Positions 25,164 to 37,700 of a DNA stretch of 64,000 bases are shown one piece after another. A model generated the notes under the pieces. It was not told the DNA's origin and did no database searches. It saw only the letters and a program-made list of their open reading frames with translations. Position numbers and translations under genes: made by a program. Within the stretch, counting starts at the first letter, position 1, and each line of letters starts with the position of its first letter. This DNA comes from Paracyclopina nana (lineage: Eukaryota > Arthropoda > Copepoda > Cyclopoida > Cyclopettidae): positions 806,001 through 870,000 of the forward strand of contig JAGUCH010000001.1 in NCBI GenBank assembly GCA_019096065.1. Direction: 5' to 3'.

Positions 25164-25797
25164 TGGCTACGCGCATGTGTCCAGCTCCACGAGAAAAGCA
25201 AAAAAAAAATGGCACTACATAAGCCATGGATCATATACATGGCTTAATACATTTGCTTTACGTTCAGGCCCAAGGTCCTGTGTTGCTTGATCCTGTGTCA
25301 CATGGTCCAGTGTTGCATGGTCCTGTGTCGCATGGTCCTGTGTCATATGGTCCTGTGTCGCATGGTCCTGTGTCGCATGGTCCAGTGTCGCATGGTCCTG
25401 TGTCGCATGGTCCTGTGTCGCATGGTCCAGTGTCGCATGGTCCTGTGTCGCATGGTCCTTGTTGCATGGTCCTGTGTCACATGGTCCAGTGTCGCATGGT
25501 CCTGTGTCGCATGGTCCTGTGTCGCATGGTCCAGTGTCGCATGGTCCTGTGTCGCATGGTCCTGTGTCCCTGTGTCGCATGGTCCTGTGTCGCATGGTCC
25601 TGTGTCGCATGGTCCTGTGTCGCATGGTCCTGTGTCGCATGGTCCTTTGTCGCATGGTCCTGTGTCGCATGGTCCTGTGACACAGTGTCTCAAGGCCTTT
25701 TGTCACATAAAACTATTTTGCTATGTCCTGTGTCACATGGTCCTGTTTTGCATGGTACTGTGTTGCAAAGCATTGTATTGTATGGTCCAGTGTCAAT
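25164..25797 (+). repeat. 15-bp minisatellite element, copy A
   Basis: A leader of about 105 bp (starting GGCTACGCGCATGTGTCCAG and including GCACTACATAAGCCATGGAT) is followed by an array of the unit CATGGTCCTGTGTCG from about 25270, decaying after 25680. The unit is a multiple of three with no stop in any frame, which creates overlapping long open frames on both strands. These should not be taken for genes. The same leader plus array occurs inverted at 44401-44937. Confidence 0.9.
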
Positions 25798-26287
25798 TTT
25801 ATCAATTTAAAGGCCTTAGGCCTTGAAATTTTTACTTTTCAAATTTTTTTCATAAAATATAGGCCTTTGGGCCCCTCTGGGCCAAATTTTATAAAAATCC
25901 AAAGCCTTCATTTTTTCCATGTTGTATTGGATCTTGAGCTCATAGTTGTCCGATTTTAAAACTGTTAACATTTTTGGAATCTAGAGACTCAGCAGAACAA
26001 ACTTTTATATCAAACCAAAGTTGATAAGTCCACTTTTACGTGCGCTAGTTCTGAACAAAACGTTCTATGTAGTACGTAGTACATAAGGCTTTTGCTTGAA
26101 ACTTGTATTCAATGCGAAAATTCGAAAAATGCTCTGATTTTTTATCTATTTACAGTTTTGGAATTTAGAGGCCAAACAGAACACTTTTTATTTGTATGTC
26201 ATTCAAGCAGCTCAGCTGCAAGTCGCCGTAAAACTCAACAGTCAGGCTGTTTTTCCCCAAAATTTCCAATCTAAAATGCTATCAAGT
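25798..26287. other. Intergenic, no gene seen
   Basis: AT-rich sequence between two minisatellites. A phrase of the type TTTTGGAAT(C/T)TAGAG is repeated at about 25972 and 26156. Confidence 0.4.
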
Positions 26288-26613
26288 CTTGAAATGTACA
26301 CCATGTACAAGCTGTACATGCTGTTCATGCTGTACACACTGTACACAGTGTACACCCTGTACACGCTGCACACGATATACATGCCGTACACCCTGTACAT
26401 GCGGTACACGGTGAACAAACTGTAGATGATGTAAACGATGCATATGTGCACAATTTACACAATGTATACATGCTTTACACGATGTACACAGTGTAAACAA
26501 TTTTCACGATGTACACAATGTATGCGCTGTGCACGCTGTACACCCTGTACACGCTGTACACCCTCAAAGCGATGTACACGCTGTACACACTGTACACGAT
26601 GTACACAATTTTT
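26288..26613. repeat. 9-bp minisatellite (CTGTACACN)
   Basis: Diverged units of CTGTACACG/CTGTACACC with the palindromic core GTAC repeat every 9 bp. The period being a multiple of three produces spurious open frames rich in Leu-Tyr-Thr or Cys-Thr-Arg. Confidence 0.85.
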
Positions 26614-26964
26614 TCACAATTGCTACGCGCGCTTACACGCACGCCAAAGGAACCAAAAATTCCGGACCATATATTGCATTATGTTTGTCTTTTGTTCCCT
26701 ATGCAGTCTCTATGCAGCTCTGATACCAAAAGAGCATATTGGAAGGCCTCTTCCTAAGATAGTGTGCAGTGACCTCGATGCCTGAAAATATTTTTTCAGC
26801 TGTGTGGACCTCTTTGGAGCTAGTCCAAGTTGCCTTTTCATCCATGGCCCCTCCCAACAGGCTGGAGGCTGCATCAAATTGACAGCTAAGATGCCAAAAG
26901 GATTTAGGAGAACTTTTATGAAAATACAATTTTATGCATTCTGTTGCAATTTTATTTGAATCTA

Positions 26965-28703
26965 TTAAGTACACAGAGCACTTGATTTTGGTTTGATACA
27001 GCAGCAGAAAACAATGATTGAACATATGCCAATTACAATAAGTGTTAGTACTGGACTTCCAAGGGAAATAAGCTTCAAATTATGAGATTCAAGTTCAAAT
27101 CGTTTAGCCTTTCCCTCATAAACTAGCTCATTATACTTTTTGGTACCAGAGAGAACAGTTTTGTTGTTCAAAGAAAGTAATAAGTCAGAAAATCCATCTG
27201 GAAGAATAGGGTCCAAAGATTTGCTATCAATCAACCAGTTGAATTCCATGCTGATTTCCTTTCCCTCAACATTCAAGTCATACTGGGGCACAAAAGTATA
27301 ATGGGTTGCCTCAATATGGCATAAAGGATCAAGAGAAAGTATTTGAAAGCCTTCAAGAAAAATTATGTTTCTCTCCTCAGTCCAGGTATTACCAATTTTT
27401 AATTTGCAGATTTTATCTGCAATCTGCTTTTCATTCGAGTACAAGAAAAATCGAGTGGGAGACAGCTGTCTTACAAAGTCTTTAGGAGGGATGACATTAT
27501 ACACACATTTCTGCAATATCTTTTTGTGATCTTTGTTAAAAAGTGCCCCACTACATGTGTCTGCAAACATAGATTTGTGATAAACAATATTATCAGAGTT
27601 GCACAAAAACATGCCTGACATTTCTTTACATTCAGAAAGTTGAGCCTCAGAAATACTTTTAAAATTAGTTCTATCATCATTAATGGCAATTATGTCATCA
27701 TCAATATCAATATCAATGAAAAACTTGCCATTATTGATTGGAAGAGGTGTGCTAATCATTTTGTACAGTTTTAATGTATCCTTAGATCTTGTCATAGGAA
27801 TATGAATAAAAACATCAATTGATTTATCTGAATTAGCCATATAAGTAACATGGCACTCAAAAAGGAAGCTAATGTGATTGCTAAACAAGTGGAAACCACG
27901 CTCATCAGCAGCTTGCATTACCTCTTCATGTGCCTTTTGCAAATTAAAGAAATGAAAGAGATTCTTGTGAAGCTTGCCTTCTAAGAGGGCTTGGTTTACC
28001 TCACCAAGTTTACGAAGTTCTTCGCCCACTATTTTCACTCTACGGTCATTTTCGGCCATCATTGAAAGCTTGGATATGGCATCAGGTAGCTTAGATAGCT
28101 CAGTTAGAGTTGATGAGATGAACTTCATGTTGTCCTCCACAATGACAAGGCGTTTGTCTATTTCATCAACTTTTTGTACAATTTGTTCCTGCAAAATATT
28201 TATATTAAGGATATCTAAAAATGCTTTGCAAAAATATTTTGGTTATTTTGAAGTAACATTTTTACCTGGTTGTCCTTTAATGAGCTGAGATCCTGCTGAT
28301 TGAAAAATCCAAAAATGCTTCCAGCTAAGACACCAAGTCCAAGTCCTAGCAGCAGTTGTCGCTTCTGGATTACATGTGCAGCATTGGTGCTCGTCACAGA
28401 TCGATGAGGCTCGAAAAAGATGGAGTTTTCAAGCTCAATGTCTTGTGCCAAAGACCACACCATATGATCAGTGAAAGCACTCCTAACATTGGCATTTGTC
28501 ACAATTTCCTCGACCTCTTTAACAACCTTTATATATGGTTGAATATTGAGAGCAAGGTGGAGATGACAGTAACTTGTTGATTGAGTTACTTCGCCAATTT
28601 TCTTAAAAAAAATCCCAGCATTGGAATCCAAAAATGAAGGTGTTAATGGATGAGCCAATATTGGAGTTGATAGCAGCAAAAAAACTCCAAATGATTCCAT
28701 CAT
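26965..28703 (-). CDS. Envelope fusion protein-like gene 1 (Baculo_F/errantivirus Env type), 553 aa
   Basis: Exons 28266-28703 and 26965-28188 join in phase 0 over a short intron (GTAAAA...TTGCAG). The start at 28703 gives a signal peptide (residues 1-18). A dibasic Lys-Arg at about 114-115 precedes a Gly/Leu-rich hydrophobic stretch at 116-134, which resembles a cleavage site and fusion peptide; the residue four before the cut is not Arg, so the furin site is weak. A helical heptad-rich region follows in exon 2, then a cysteine-bearing ectodomain, then one membrane segment near the C-terminus followed by a cysteine cluster. This is the architecture of insect errantivirus and baculovirus F proteins and their domesticated relatives. 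AATAAA lies just past the stop (26956-26951). No gag or pol is visible nearby, so a captured or host-domesticated gene is plausible. The family assignment is from architecture. Confidence 0.7.
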
Positions 28704-29235
28704 TGCCAATCTAAAGATGAAGAAAAAATAGGCTAGTGATTTAGGATTAACAAAAGTGGCAATTATTTCCCACATTATAATTAAAATGGGCATGATTTCA
28801 TGGTATGCAGTAACCCAAAGACAGTTAGCAATTTAATCCTGAAATGATTGTTACCAATTTTGAATAATGCAACAAAGTCTATGCAGGACAGAAGCATAGT
28901 TGGGGCGACATAATAGTTCCATACCGCCTCAGCAAAAGTTAGACCCCAAGAAAAATCCCAGAGAGGTCGGGAAAAATTTGAGAACCGAGCAACTTTTTTT
29001 CATCCGAGCGCAGCGAGGAAATGAAAAATGTGCAATGGCGGCTCTGTGGCTTCTAGCTGAATACTGCATAGTGCATACTGAGACTCAGTTTGAAACACTG
29101 CCGGTTGACACCATTGCATAAAGCATAATTGCATTTGACCGCTCAATACTACAAATTGGGGCTGCTCAAGACTCCAGCAGCGTCTCCCGCAACTCCAGCA
29201 GCGACTCCTGCAACTCTGGCAGCATCTCCCGCACC
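28704..29235. other. Flank of envelope-like gene 1 and short Ala/Pro-coding repeat
   Basis: This contains the presumed 5' region of the minus-strand gene. At 29170-29235 a short degenerate repeat of ACTCCAGCAGC/TCTCCCGCA units runs straight into the 178-bp satellite. Confidence 0.5.
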
Positions 29236-30231
29236 TGATGAGGTCATTTTAGAGAAAGGTCAAAACATGACTTTAAAGGTCAACCATGTATCACTTCCAA
29301 GCACAGAATATTAACCACCTGGAATTGCCTTCTGCAGCCACTTTTGAAAAGTGGCAATTCAAACAAACTTTTGATCAGCTGAAATCAGCTGCTTGTGTGT
29401 TTGGAAAGCCTTATGATGAGGTCATTTTAGAGAAAGGTCAAAACATGACTTTAAAGGTCAACCATGTATCACTTCCAAGCACAGAATATTAACCACCTGG
29501 AATTGCCTTCTGCAGCCACTTTTGAAAAGTGGCAATTCAAACAAACTTTTGATCAGCTGAAATCAGCTGCTTGTGTGTTTGGAAAGCCTTATGATGAGGT
29601 CATTTTAGAGAAAGGTCAAAACATGACTTTAAAGGTCAACCATGTATCACTTCCAAGCACAGAATATTAACCACCTGGAATTGCCTTCTGCAGCCACTTT
29701 TGAAAAGTGGCAATTCAAACAAACTTTTGATCAGCTGAAATCAGCTGCTTGTGTGTTTGGAAAGCCTTATGATGAGGTCATTTTAGAGAAAGGTCAAAAC
29801 ATGACTTTAAAGGTCAACCATGTATCACTTCCAAGCACAGAATATTAACCACCTGGAATTGCCTTCTGCAGCCACTTTTGAAAAGTGGCAATTCAAACAA
29901 ACTTTTGATCAGCTGAAATCAGCTGCTTGTGTGTTTGGAAAGCCTTATGATGAGGTCATTTTAGAGAAAGGTCAAAACATGACTTTAAAGGTCAACCATG
30001 TATCACTTCCAAGCACAGAATATTAACCACCTGGAATTGCCTTCTGCAGCCACTTTTGAAAAGTGGCAATTCAAACAAACTTTTGATCAGCTGAAATCAG
30101 CTGCTTGTGTGTTTGGAAAGCCTTATGATGAGGTCATTTTAGAGAAAGGTCAAAACATGACTTTAAAGGTCAACCATGTATCACTTCCAAGCACAGAATA
30201 TTAACCACCTGGAATTGCCTTCTGCAGCCAC
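29236..30231. repeat. 178-bp satellite, 5.6 perfect tandem copies
   Basis: The array starts at TGATGAGGTCATTTTAG and each unit returns exactly 178 bp later (29414, 29592, 29770, 29948, 30126). I see no differences between units. 178 is not a multiple of three, so the repeated 68-codon open frames are probably incidental. Each unit holds three AGGTCA hexamers. The last unit breaks off at 30231. Confidence 0.95.
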
Positions 30232-31311
30232 GGTTTGCAGTTCTTGAACATATTTTAATCCCAAATGATCCCTATGATCCCACCCAAAAAGAAAGACAGA
30301 TAAAAAAATATGGGAGGCAAGTATTTCTATAAGGTAAAGGCAACCAAGAAACAAACAGGGCTAACTAAAGAATAACGAAACTAACAGTGCTGCATGCAGT
30401 TGATGCAGGGTCTTGAAAAAGGCATTTGTAGGCCTGTGCAGCCTTTCAGGCCTTAGGAGATTTTTCTTCATGCAGACACAACCGACCTTGCAAACCGGAT
30501 CCAATCATTGGGGATTGAATACTTTCCTAAGGCTGAACTGAAAGAAATTCAAGCTGCCACATCCTGGCACTATTGGAAGATTTTGACCTCATGACAGTCT
30601 TCATCTAGTATGTCCACCAATGAACTCCAAGACTTGCAGATGAATTTCTGAATTACAAGAGCCAAGCTTGTTGTCAGAGCTACTTGGAGCTGCTTCATTA
30701 GCTATGAAGAGGAGCACTGCCTAATAAACTGAACATGGAACATCCAGGCCCGTCCACCAAGGCATGCCTTGACGCAACTTTTTTAAGCCTCACGCCTAAG
30801 ATTCTGTCATTACTTCAAGGGCGCCACAGTCGTCCAAGTACATAAAAAAAGGTGCTAAATTCAAAATCAGATTCTGCTCCCCCTTTGCTCAGTGAACAGC
30901 TAAAGAATGATGCAAGTGACATATTAATTTGAGCGACCAGATTTGGCTTTTTTCCCAACAAATTTGCCCTCATTTGACTCTTTCTATAAGTGACAGATTT
31001 TTTTCTAATCAAAAAGAGTAGCTCTGCCCAGTTATTTCCACAGAATTCTGTTTATTCTGTCAGAAGCCCTTCCATAGCATAGTTATAGTGTTTAGATAAT
31101 TTCAGCTGGTAGTTCACCTTACATTCTAGATCATCTTGGGAACATCCACAATGAGTCACATTTGACATCTCCAGATTGCCTGTCATTAGTGCACTCAAGT
31201 TTGAACACCATCAGCTTCAACCTTTGTTGTCCTAGTTTGAGTGCCAAAATAATCTTTCATTTGCTTCAATTGAGTTTGTTTATTTAATTTTTATGAAAGC
31301 ATTATAAGCAA
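30232..31311. other. Decayed coding-like sequence and intergenic DNA
   Basis: Plus-strand frames between about 30232 and 30640 read as short coding-looking blocks (for example FAVLEHILIPNDPYDPT and RIQSLGIEYFPKAELKE), separated by stops and frame changes. They are probably relics of a mobile element or retrocopy. From 30700 to 31311 nothing is recognised except AATAAA on the minus strand (31284-31279), which would serve envelope-like gene 2. Confidence 0.4.
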
Positions 31312-33668
31312 CTAATCTTGTATCATTAGGTCAATTTTTTTTGTGGCACAAGATATAATTTCTTCACATTTCTTCCTTTTTTCCCCTTTTTTTTGGTACA
31401 AATGTATTAATGCGGCAGCAATTACAACAAAAATCATGAAAATAGCCAATGGCCCAAGAACAATGCCTATTTTCCATGATTGCAAATTAGAGATAGCTTG
31501 TTCTGTCTCTTGTTCAGCAAATGCTCTTCTTATGTCCATTTCTCCAGGTGACAAAGGCCTGCCAGACTTCCATGTATTTATGTCTTGCAAGACAGCATTT
31601 ACTTGATCTTTTTTAATTCTGGTTGGCTGCAACAAATCCACTTTCTTAGAGCTGAGGTGATACTTTGGAAACAAATCAACAAAGTCTGAAGCCAAAAAGC
31701 ACATAGGTTTTAGCTCTATGTAGCTCAATCCTTTTAGAGTGTTGTGATGTGTCAGGGTGGAAACATGATTATTTGATTGGTCGGGGCACTTTTGTACAAC
31801 TTGAATACTGTCCTTAAAAAAAGCTACAAATTGATTGCTAGATATTTGTGTTACAAAGTTATGGGAGGGCACAAAATTAGCATGACAAAAGGTCATTACC
31901 TTTTGGAAATTCATTTCAAACAATGACCCAGAGCAGGAATCAGAAAATTCAAGGTGAAGTATTTCATCTCCGATGTTGTCACATACATAAATGGTATTAA
32001 TGAGCTCACACTGCACAGTGGGCCACGGAGACCCTTATTTCTCCATTTCAGCTAAATTATGAAATCCAGTTTCAAACACTTTTTTATCTTATAATAGTTC
32101 CTATGGGTTCTTGGTGATCAGAAATGGCCATTTAAAAGGCTCTAAATTCAATTTGATTTGTGAAATGAAGATCATTTTTGAGAAGCAACCCGAATTTGCT
32201 AAAAAAAATCTAAGAAAAAAGAAATGTCAAAAAGTGGCTACAAGCTTCAACTGTTCCATTAGAACTATAATTTTTTTTGGTTGAAGCCTTTAATTAGAGT
32301 TAGTTTAAGTATTTTAGGCCTCAAGAGAACAGGATTTCATTTAAAATAAGTGTCAAAATTGACCCAAAAAGATGACTCTTCTATTTGCATGTAAAACTAA
32401 ACCAAATATTAGCAGAACTTTTTATGTCCAAGGTTGTCCAACCTATAACACTGTCAAATTAGAGAAAAAGTAATATGAACAGGGTTGAATTGCAAAAAAA
32501 GTGCGTGGATGTGCGTAAGACTTTGCTAGAAAGAGTTAAAAGTTCGAGTTTTACAGTCATTTAGGGGCTTTGCTAATGCACTGCCGATTTGACGAAAAAT
32601 CAGAAATGGAGGAAAATGCTTCAACGGGACCCACTGTGCACTGACTTAAATCAGCTTCTGTAAAGGCCTTATACTTATCTTTTGATTTGTTAAGGGCAAT
32701 TATGCTCTTTGCCTCTTTGATTTCTAAAAAGAACTGCCCATTATTTAGCACGATTGGGGGGACATGAATTTTAAAAACGTCTTTTATGGACTCCACACGA
32801 GCCATAGTAAGTTGAATCATAGAAATCAATTTGCCTTTTTGGAACTTTGAGATTACAGGCACATTATACAAATCTTGTTTTTCAGTGTGCATAAGGAAAA
32901 ATCCAAAGTCATTGGCAATTTTTTTAGCCATGACAATCTTATCATGCATGTTTATAAAGTATTCTATGTATGGAGACATCTTGCCATGAACAAGACTTCT
33001 GGAAACTGCAGACATCTTCACCACATCTCTTTGTATCCTCATTATAGCAGATTCCATGCTCATCAAGCTGTTGTTTGACCTGACATCAAATTTCGGCATT
33101 GCTATTCCACAGTCAATGACCAAGGAGTCCTGAGCAAAAGAACATAGTTTAATTATTTTGAGAAACTATAAATTCCAAAAGATAGCTTTATTTCAAATAC
33201 AAGTGCAAGCATATCAACGCATGATATGAGCTGCTTTACAGGCAAAAACTGCTTGACAACTTAGCCTCTTTAACCAACTCTTTTAATTTATGTTATGAAC
33301 AAGCAACAAATAAAAATATTCTTTACCTTGAAGTTCCAAATCATTGCAGCTTCTTGGCTGCCAATGATACTTGCTTCATCAGCTTCCTCAAATAAAGAAT
33401 GAGTCAATTTATTATCTATATCAACACCATTCATTCTCTCCAAGTTGTCCCCACTTGAATGGTTCAAGAAGTACTTGATTGACTCATCAGATCCATGCAA
33501 GTCAATTTGTAACTTGAGAAAGATAGGTGATGTAGCATCCACCAGCCTTCCGACTTTTCCGACTAACACCCTTGCGTCATCATCCACTTTTAGCAATTGA
33601 GGTAAAGGAGGGCTCCCCAAGACCATATTAAACCACATCACCAATAGGACTCTAATGGACACTTTCAT
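31312..33668 (-). pseudogene. Envelope fusion protein-like gene 2, interrupted by a transposon
   Basis: Exon 1 (33327-33668) begins with a signal peptide and a segment similar in layout to gene 1. It is spliced in phase 0 (GTAAAG...CTCAG) to exon 2, which starts at 33129. Exon 2 is cut by a 625-bp element at 32014-32638 and resumes to the stop at 31312. The downstream part has a cysteine/acidic motif also seen in gene 1, a membrane segment near its end and a lysine-rich tail. I see no dibasic cleavage site followed by a fusion-peptide-like stretch where gene 1 has one. Same strand and family as gene 1, so the pair looks like a tandem duplication with strong divergence. The frame on the two sides of the insertion is compatible when one copy of the target duplication is counted, so no other break is evident. 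As assembled, the gene cannot encode a full protein. Confidence 0.65.
32014..32638. mobile_element. Transib-like non-autonomous element, 625 bp
   Basis: The ends are CACAGTGGGCC and the inverted CACAGTGGGTCC. The 5-bp direct repeat CACTG flanks it (32009-32013 and 32639-32643). Transib elements are known for 5-bp target duplications and termini resembling the RAG recombination-signal heptamer CACAGTG. No transposase is encoded. It disrupts envelope-like gene 2. Confidence 0.65.
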
Positions 33669-34757
33669 GTTGGAGATATGAAGCTGAAACCAAAAAAACA
33701 CACTTGCTTAAAGTAATAAAGCTAATTTCTAGCAAGAAAATTAATATATATTCAGGAGATGTAAGGTTACATCTAGATTGAATGTTCAGCTTAACCTGAA
33801 CTAGCTGGATTATTGTAATCTACTCTTCATGAAAGATAAACATTATATTTCATACATAAATCGGGAGAGTTTACACCTTTCTTGCATAGGCAGTTGAAGA
33901 ACCCAACCAGAAATTTCAAGTCCTTTTTTTATATAAAAATCTACATGACACTATCAAGTTTTTTTGCCATGTTGCCTATAGGGTTATGTAACATTAACGT
34001 ACGTGGCACCTTAATAAAATATGGACCGGTCATTAGTTACTAGGTTAATCAACTCCTATAACATTCAACATAGCACTGAGAGAATTCTCATACGTTGTCA
34101 CATCATGTACTTGAACATTTTTTCACAGTTTTTTTAATGAAAATATAATAAACTCTATGGTATGCATTACTGCATAAATAAAATTGTGTGCCACTGCTGT
34201 AGTACCTTGAAAACATTATGGTAATAATGTTGCAATGAACTTTTGCATGTCAAATGAAGTATATGCTTCATGATTTATGTGAAATTCATGTAGCAAAGTT
34301 GATGTATCGTTACTTAGTAAAGTACTAGATTAGGCCACATAGAATGCACCTATATACATTTATCACAGTGCCATTGATCAAAAACCAAGAAATAATGTTT
34401 TTTTTCATTCCAGTTGACTGTTGAAGATTTTTCTAGGATGATACAACCAAGATGTTTGTCAATGTGCACTACTTTGCTAACTGGGGCATTTTTTCAACGT
34501 GAATTCAATGTCAACGCTAAAACAACTGTAGAGAATGTGAAATATTTGGTTATATATTTTTCATGCTTTTTGTAATTGTGTATGATTGGCATAAAAAATA
34601 ATTGGCATTCAGATAATTCATTATAAATTTCCATATTGTGAATAAGTAGATAATAAATCAATCAATCAATCAATAATTTTGCTCATTGCAGAGCAGGTGA
34701 CCTAAAAGGGTGCATTGTTCCAAACGTCTTTTCAATAGTGTGAATGCTGTATGCTCA

Positions 34758-37700
34758 TCAATTGGCTGATCCATCGGCTTCTTGCACCTATAAAATAAAA
34801 AGGCTTGTGATAAAGGAGAGAGAGTCATAGGATAAGAACATGGGACTTACAGGAGGTGTGACATTACTAGGTGTTGACGCAGTTATATTGGCATTATTGT
34901 CAGTTTCACCTTGTTCTGATGCTTCATCGGCACTTTCGTTGCCGGCGTGCTCGGCACTTTCATCACATTGTTCAGCATCTGCATCTGGTCTGTCTTCATT
35001 GCCTTGATGTGCATCCTCCTCCATTGCAGATGTTGCTTCATCTGCTTCTTGATCTTTGTCAGAATCATTTTCTCCTTGCATGATGACATCATCCAATCCC
35101 TCCTCGCTTGTTTCCCCGTCTGACATTTCGTGCTCCTCTTCATCAGTTGTTGATTGAATTTCTTCATCTCGCTGAAATGTTTCACAGTTAATTTATGGTT
35201 TTTTTTACGTAAATCTGAAAAACATACCTTTTTCGTTTGTTTTCGCTCCTTTTTCTTGATGACTTTCTTTGTCTTTCTTTTCTCGAATACTTCTTCCTCA
35301 CCTGCCTCTGGGTCAGTATCAATTACCATGTTGTCATTGGATGAGCTTGTAGTCATTTTTCTGTCAGGGAAATGTTCATCAGATTTCCTCTGAGATATGA
35401 TAGCCTTGACTGAATCTCTTGGAGCCCTAGATGTTGACGCTTGAGGTGGACTTTCTTCTCCAAAAACATCTTTTTCTGGTGCCAATTGCTCAGAGGCCTG
35501 CACTGGCACTTGACATTGTTGTGGCTCTTTAGCATACTCCTGCTTCTTTTCCTCAAGCACAGTCTTGTAGATTGCCTCAACCTGCATAATTTTACTGTAG
35601 TACACCATAAAAAAACTGTGAAAAAATGTTAATTACATTTCTGACTTTGCATTCCTTGTCAAAGGTGATCTTCTCAAAATTCTCCCCTGCCTCTCGCGCA
35701 GCGTCAATGAGAAATGCTATCGTTTCTCGTGCACTAAGTTGATCATTGCCAACATTAGTCCTCAGCGTCATGACAGCTTCTCCTGGGGAAAGAAATTGCT
35801 TCTTTTTCTCTTTACGAACCAATCCTGAATCTTCCAACTCCTGACGATCAGTTATGTAGTCGCGTCCTTTCATCAGCTCTTTGTGGTCCGCTTCAGAGAA
35901 GAACTGTGGATTTGGACCGTGGACATACTGAAAATAATAACGTTTTTTCACAGTTTTTTTGACATAAACTATATATTCACCTTGTTTGCTTCGAAGAAAA
36001 CCTTATCACCAAGGTAGAGAGCCTTGTACAAGTCAGCCATATCCTTGCAGAAGTCATTTAGCTGACATATGTATGTTGAGCGTGTGTTGCCAAAAAGGTC
36101 CGAAAAAGACGCTCTAATCAGTTTGACATTCTCCTTTGTCGACTTCCCCTTCAAGGTGACTTTCTTGTCCATGATTTCGACGACAGAAGGGATAATGTTG
36201 CTCAAAACCCCCTTTGGAATTGGACGATTGGTGGCTTTCAACCCCTTGAGGCTCCTGCAAATGTAACAGAACATTATTGTTATTTATAATTATTGCACAG
36301 TTATATCAAGGTATACTTCTTTGTATCCCCAATAATAAAATGTGAGAGGGCATAGTTGCTGAAGAGAAAATGCATGATGCCCTTGCCAATTGTCTTGTTG
36401 ACATCATGATTCTTAATCAACTCAATTTGACGAGCGATGAGTGCAGGAAGATGTCTTTGTACAAAGCTCGAGGACAGCAAAATATCTCCACAAACACCAA
36501 CCAAATCAAGTGGGAAAAATCTGAGCAATGTTGCAGCAATCGCCCCTTTACGTTCTGCAGCCTGATTTCCAATCAACTTGAGCTTGTTGTACATCTTTGA
36601 ATTAGATGTGATGAGATCCGTCACATTTTCTTTGAACTTGTCCTGTTCAGTCTTCAACTCTTTCATTTGAGAAAGGATCTTGTACTGTCGTCTTGACACC
36701 TTATCAATCTCGGCAATGATCAGTTCCTATTTTACACAATTAAAATTAGGTATACTTTAAAAAAACGTTAAAAAAACTTACTTTAAGTTTCTGCTCTCGC
36801 TCAATTTCCCGCTTCTCCTTCTCATCCAAATACTTCTTAAAATCGGCGAAAGAACCTCCACCAATTCTTGATGTGCCTGGACTTGTATCTGGTGTGCCGT
36901 GAAATGTTGGCTGCTCAAGTTCTTGACCCTCTTGAGACTCAGGCGTAACTGCAAATGTTGACAGCAGCCGTTCATTGCTGGCAGATGGCAAATTAGTTGG
37001 TGTTCTTATTGCTACGCCAAAGGTAGTGTCAACAAGAGGAGGGCCAGATGGCTCTTGATCAGGCGTATTGCTGTTTTCATCTCGAACATTGGACGAAGTC
37101 TTCTCAGTTATTTTAAGATGTTTTTCAGGTGAACTGCAAGATGACACCGATTCTGGTGACAAAGCTCTCTTTCGGGTTTGCCTTGGCGGATTCTTTGGAG
37201 GTGGCAGAATAGTCTTTTTGCGAACAGACGGGACAGTCACAATTTTAAGTGGCTGTATCTTTGAAGCTGCTCGAGGTGACTTTCTAGAAAGTGCAGCTTT
37301 AGCTGGCGTAGATCCTTTTGCTGGAGTCTTTGCTTTCTTTGCTGGCGTCTGCTTCTTGGATGCCTCTTTAGCCGGCCTCTTGGATGACTTTGTTTGTGTT
37401 TCAAAGTCTTCCTCATCATTGTCTGACTCAATGACTTGACTTGAGCCCTTTTCTTTCAACTAAATTACATCGTGTTTACATCGTGTTTGTTAAGTAGTCT
37501 TTAAAAAAACGTACCTCTTTTCTTGCTTTCGCCGCTGCAATTTTCAGTAAATGACCAGAGGCAGGTTGAACGTGGGTTTCCCTGGATGGCCCTGGTGCAG
37601 CATCAGATTCTTCTGTGGTTGGATCAATAGTCTTTGATGATCTAGTGGCATGCTTTCCAGTTTCAATAGGTGCTCCCACATACTTGTCATGCTCTGTGGC

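Noticed and set aside
25215..25826. Long overlapping open frames on both strands (Cys-Asp-Thr-Gly-Pro, His-Ala-Thr-Gln-Asp, Met-Arg-His-Arg-Thr repeats)
   Set aside because: They are all produced by the 15-bp minisatellite, which lacks stops in every frame. The same applies to 44233-45043.
26242..26785. Leu-Tyr-Thr and Cys-Thr-Arg repeat proteins
   Set aside because: By-products of the 9-bp CTGTACACN minisatellite.
29286..30204. Five identical 68-codon frames as a tandem gene family
   Set aside because: They repeat with the 178-bp satellite, whose length is not a multiple of three; no splice or promoter context.
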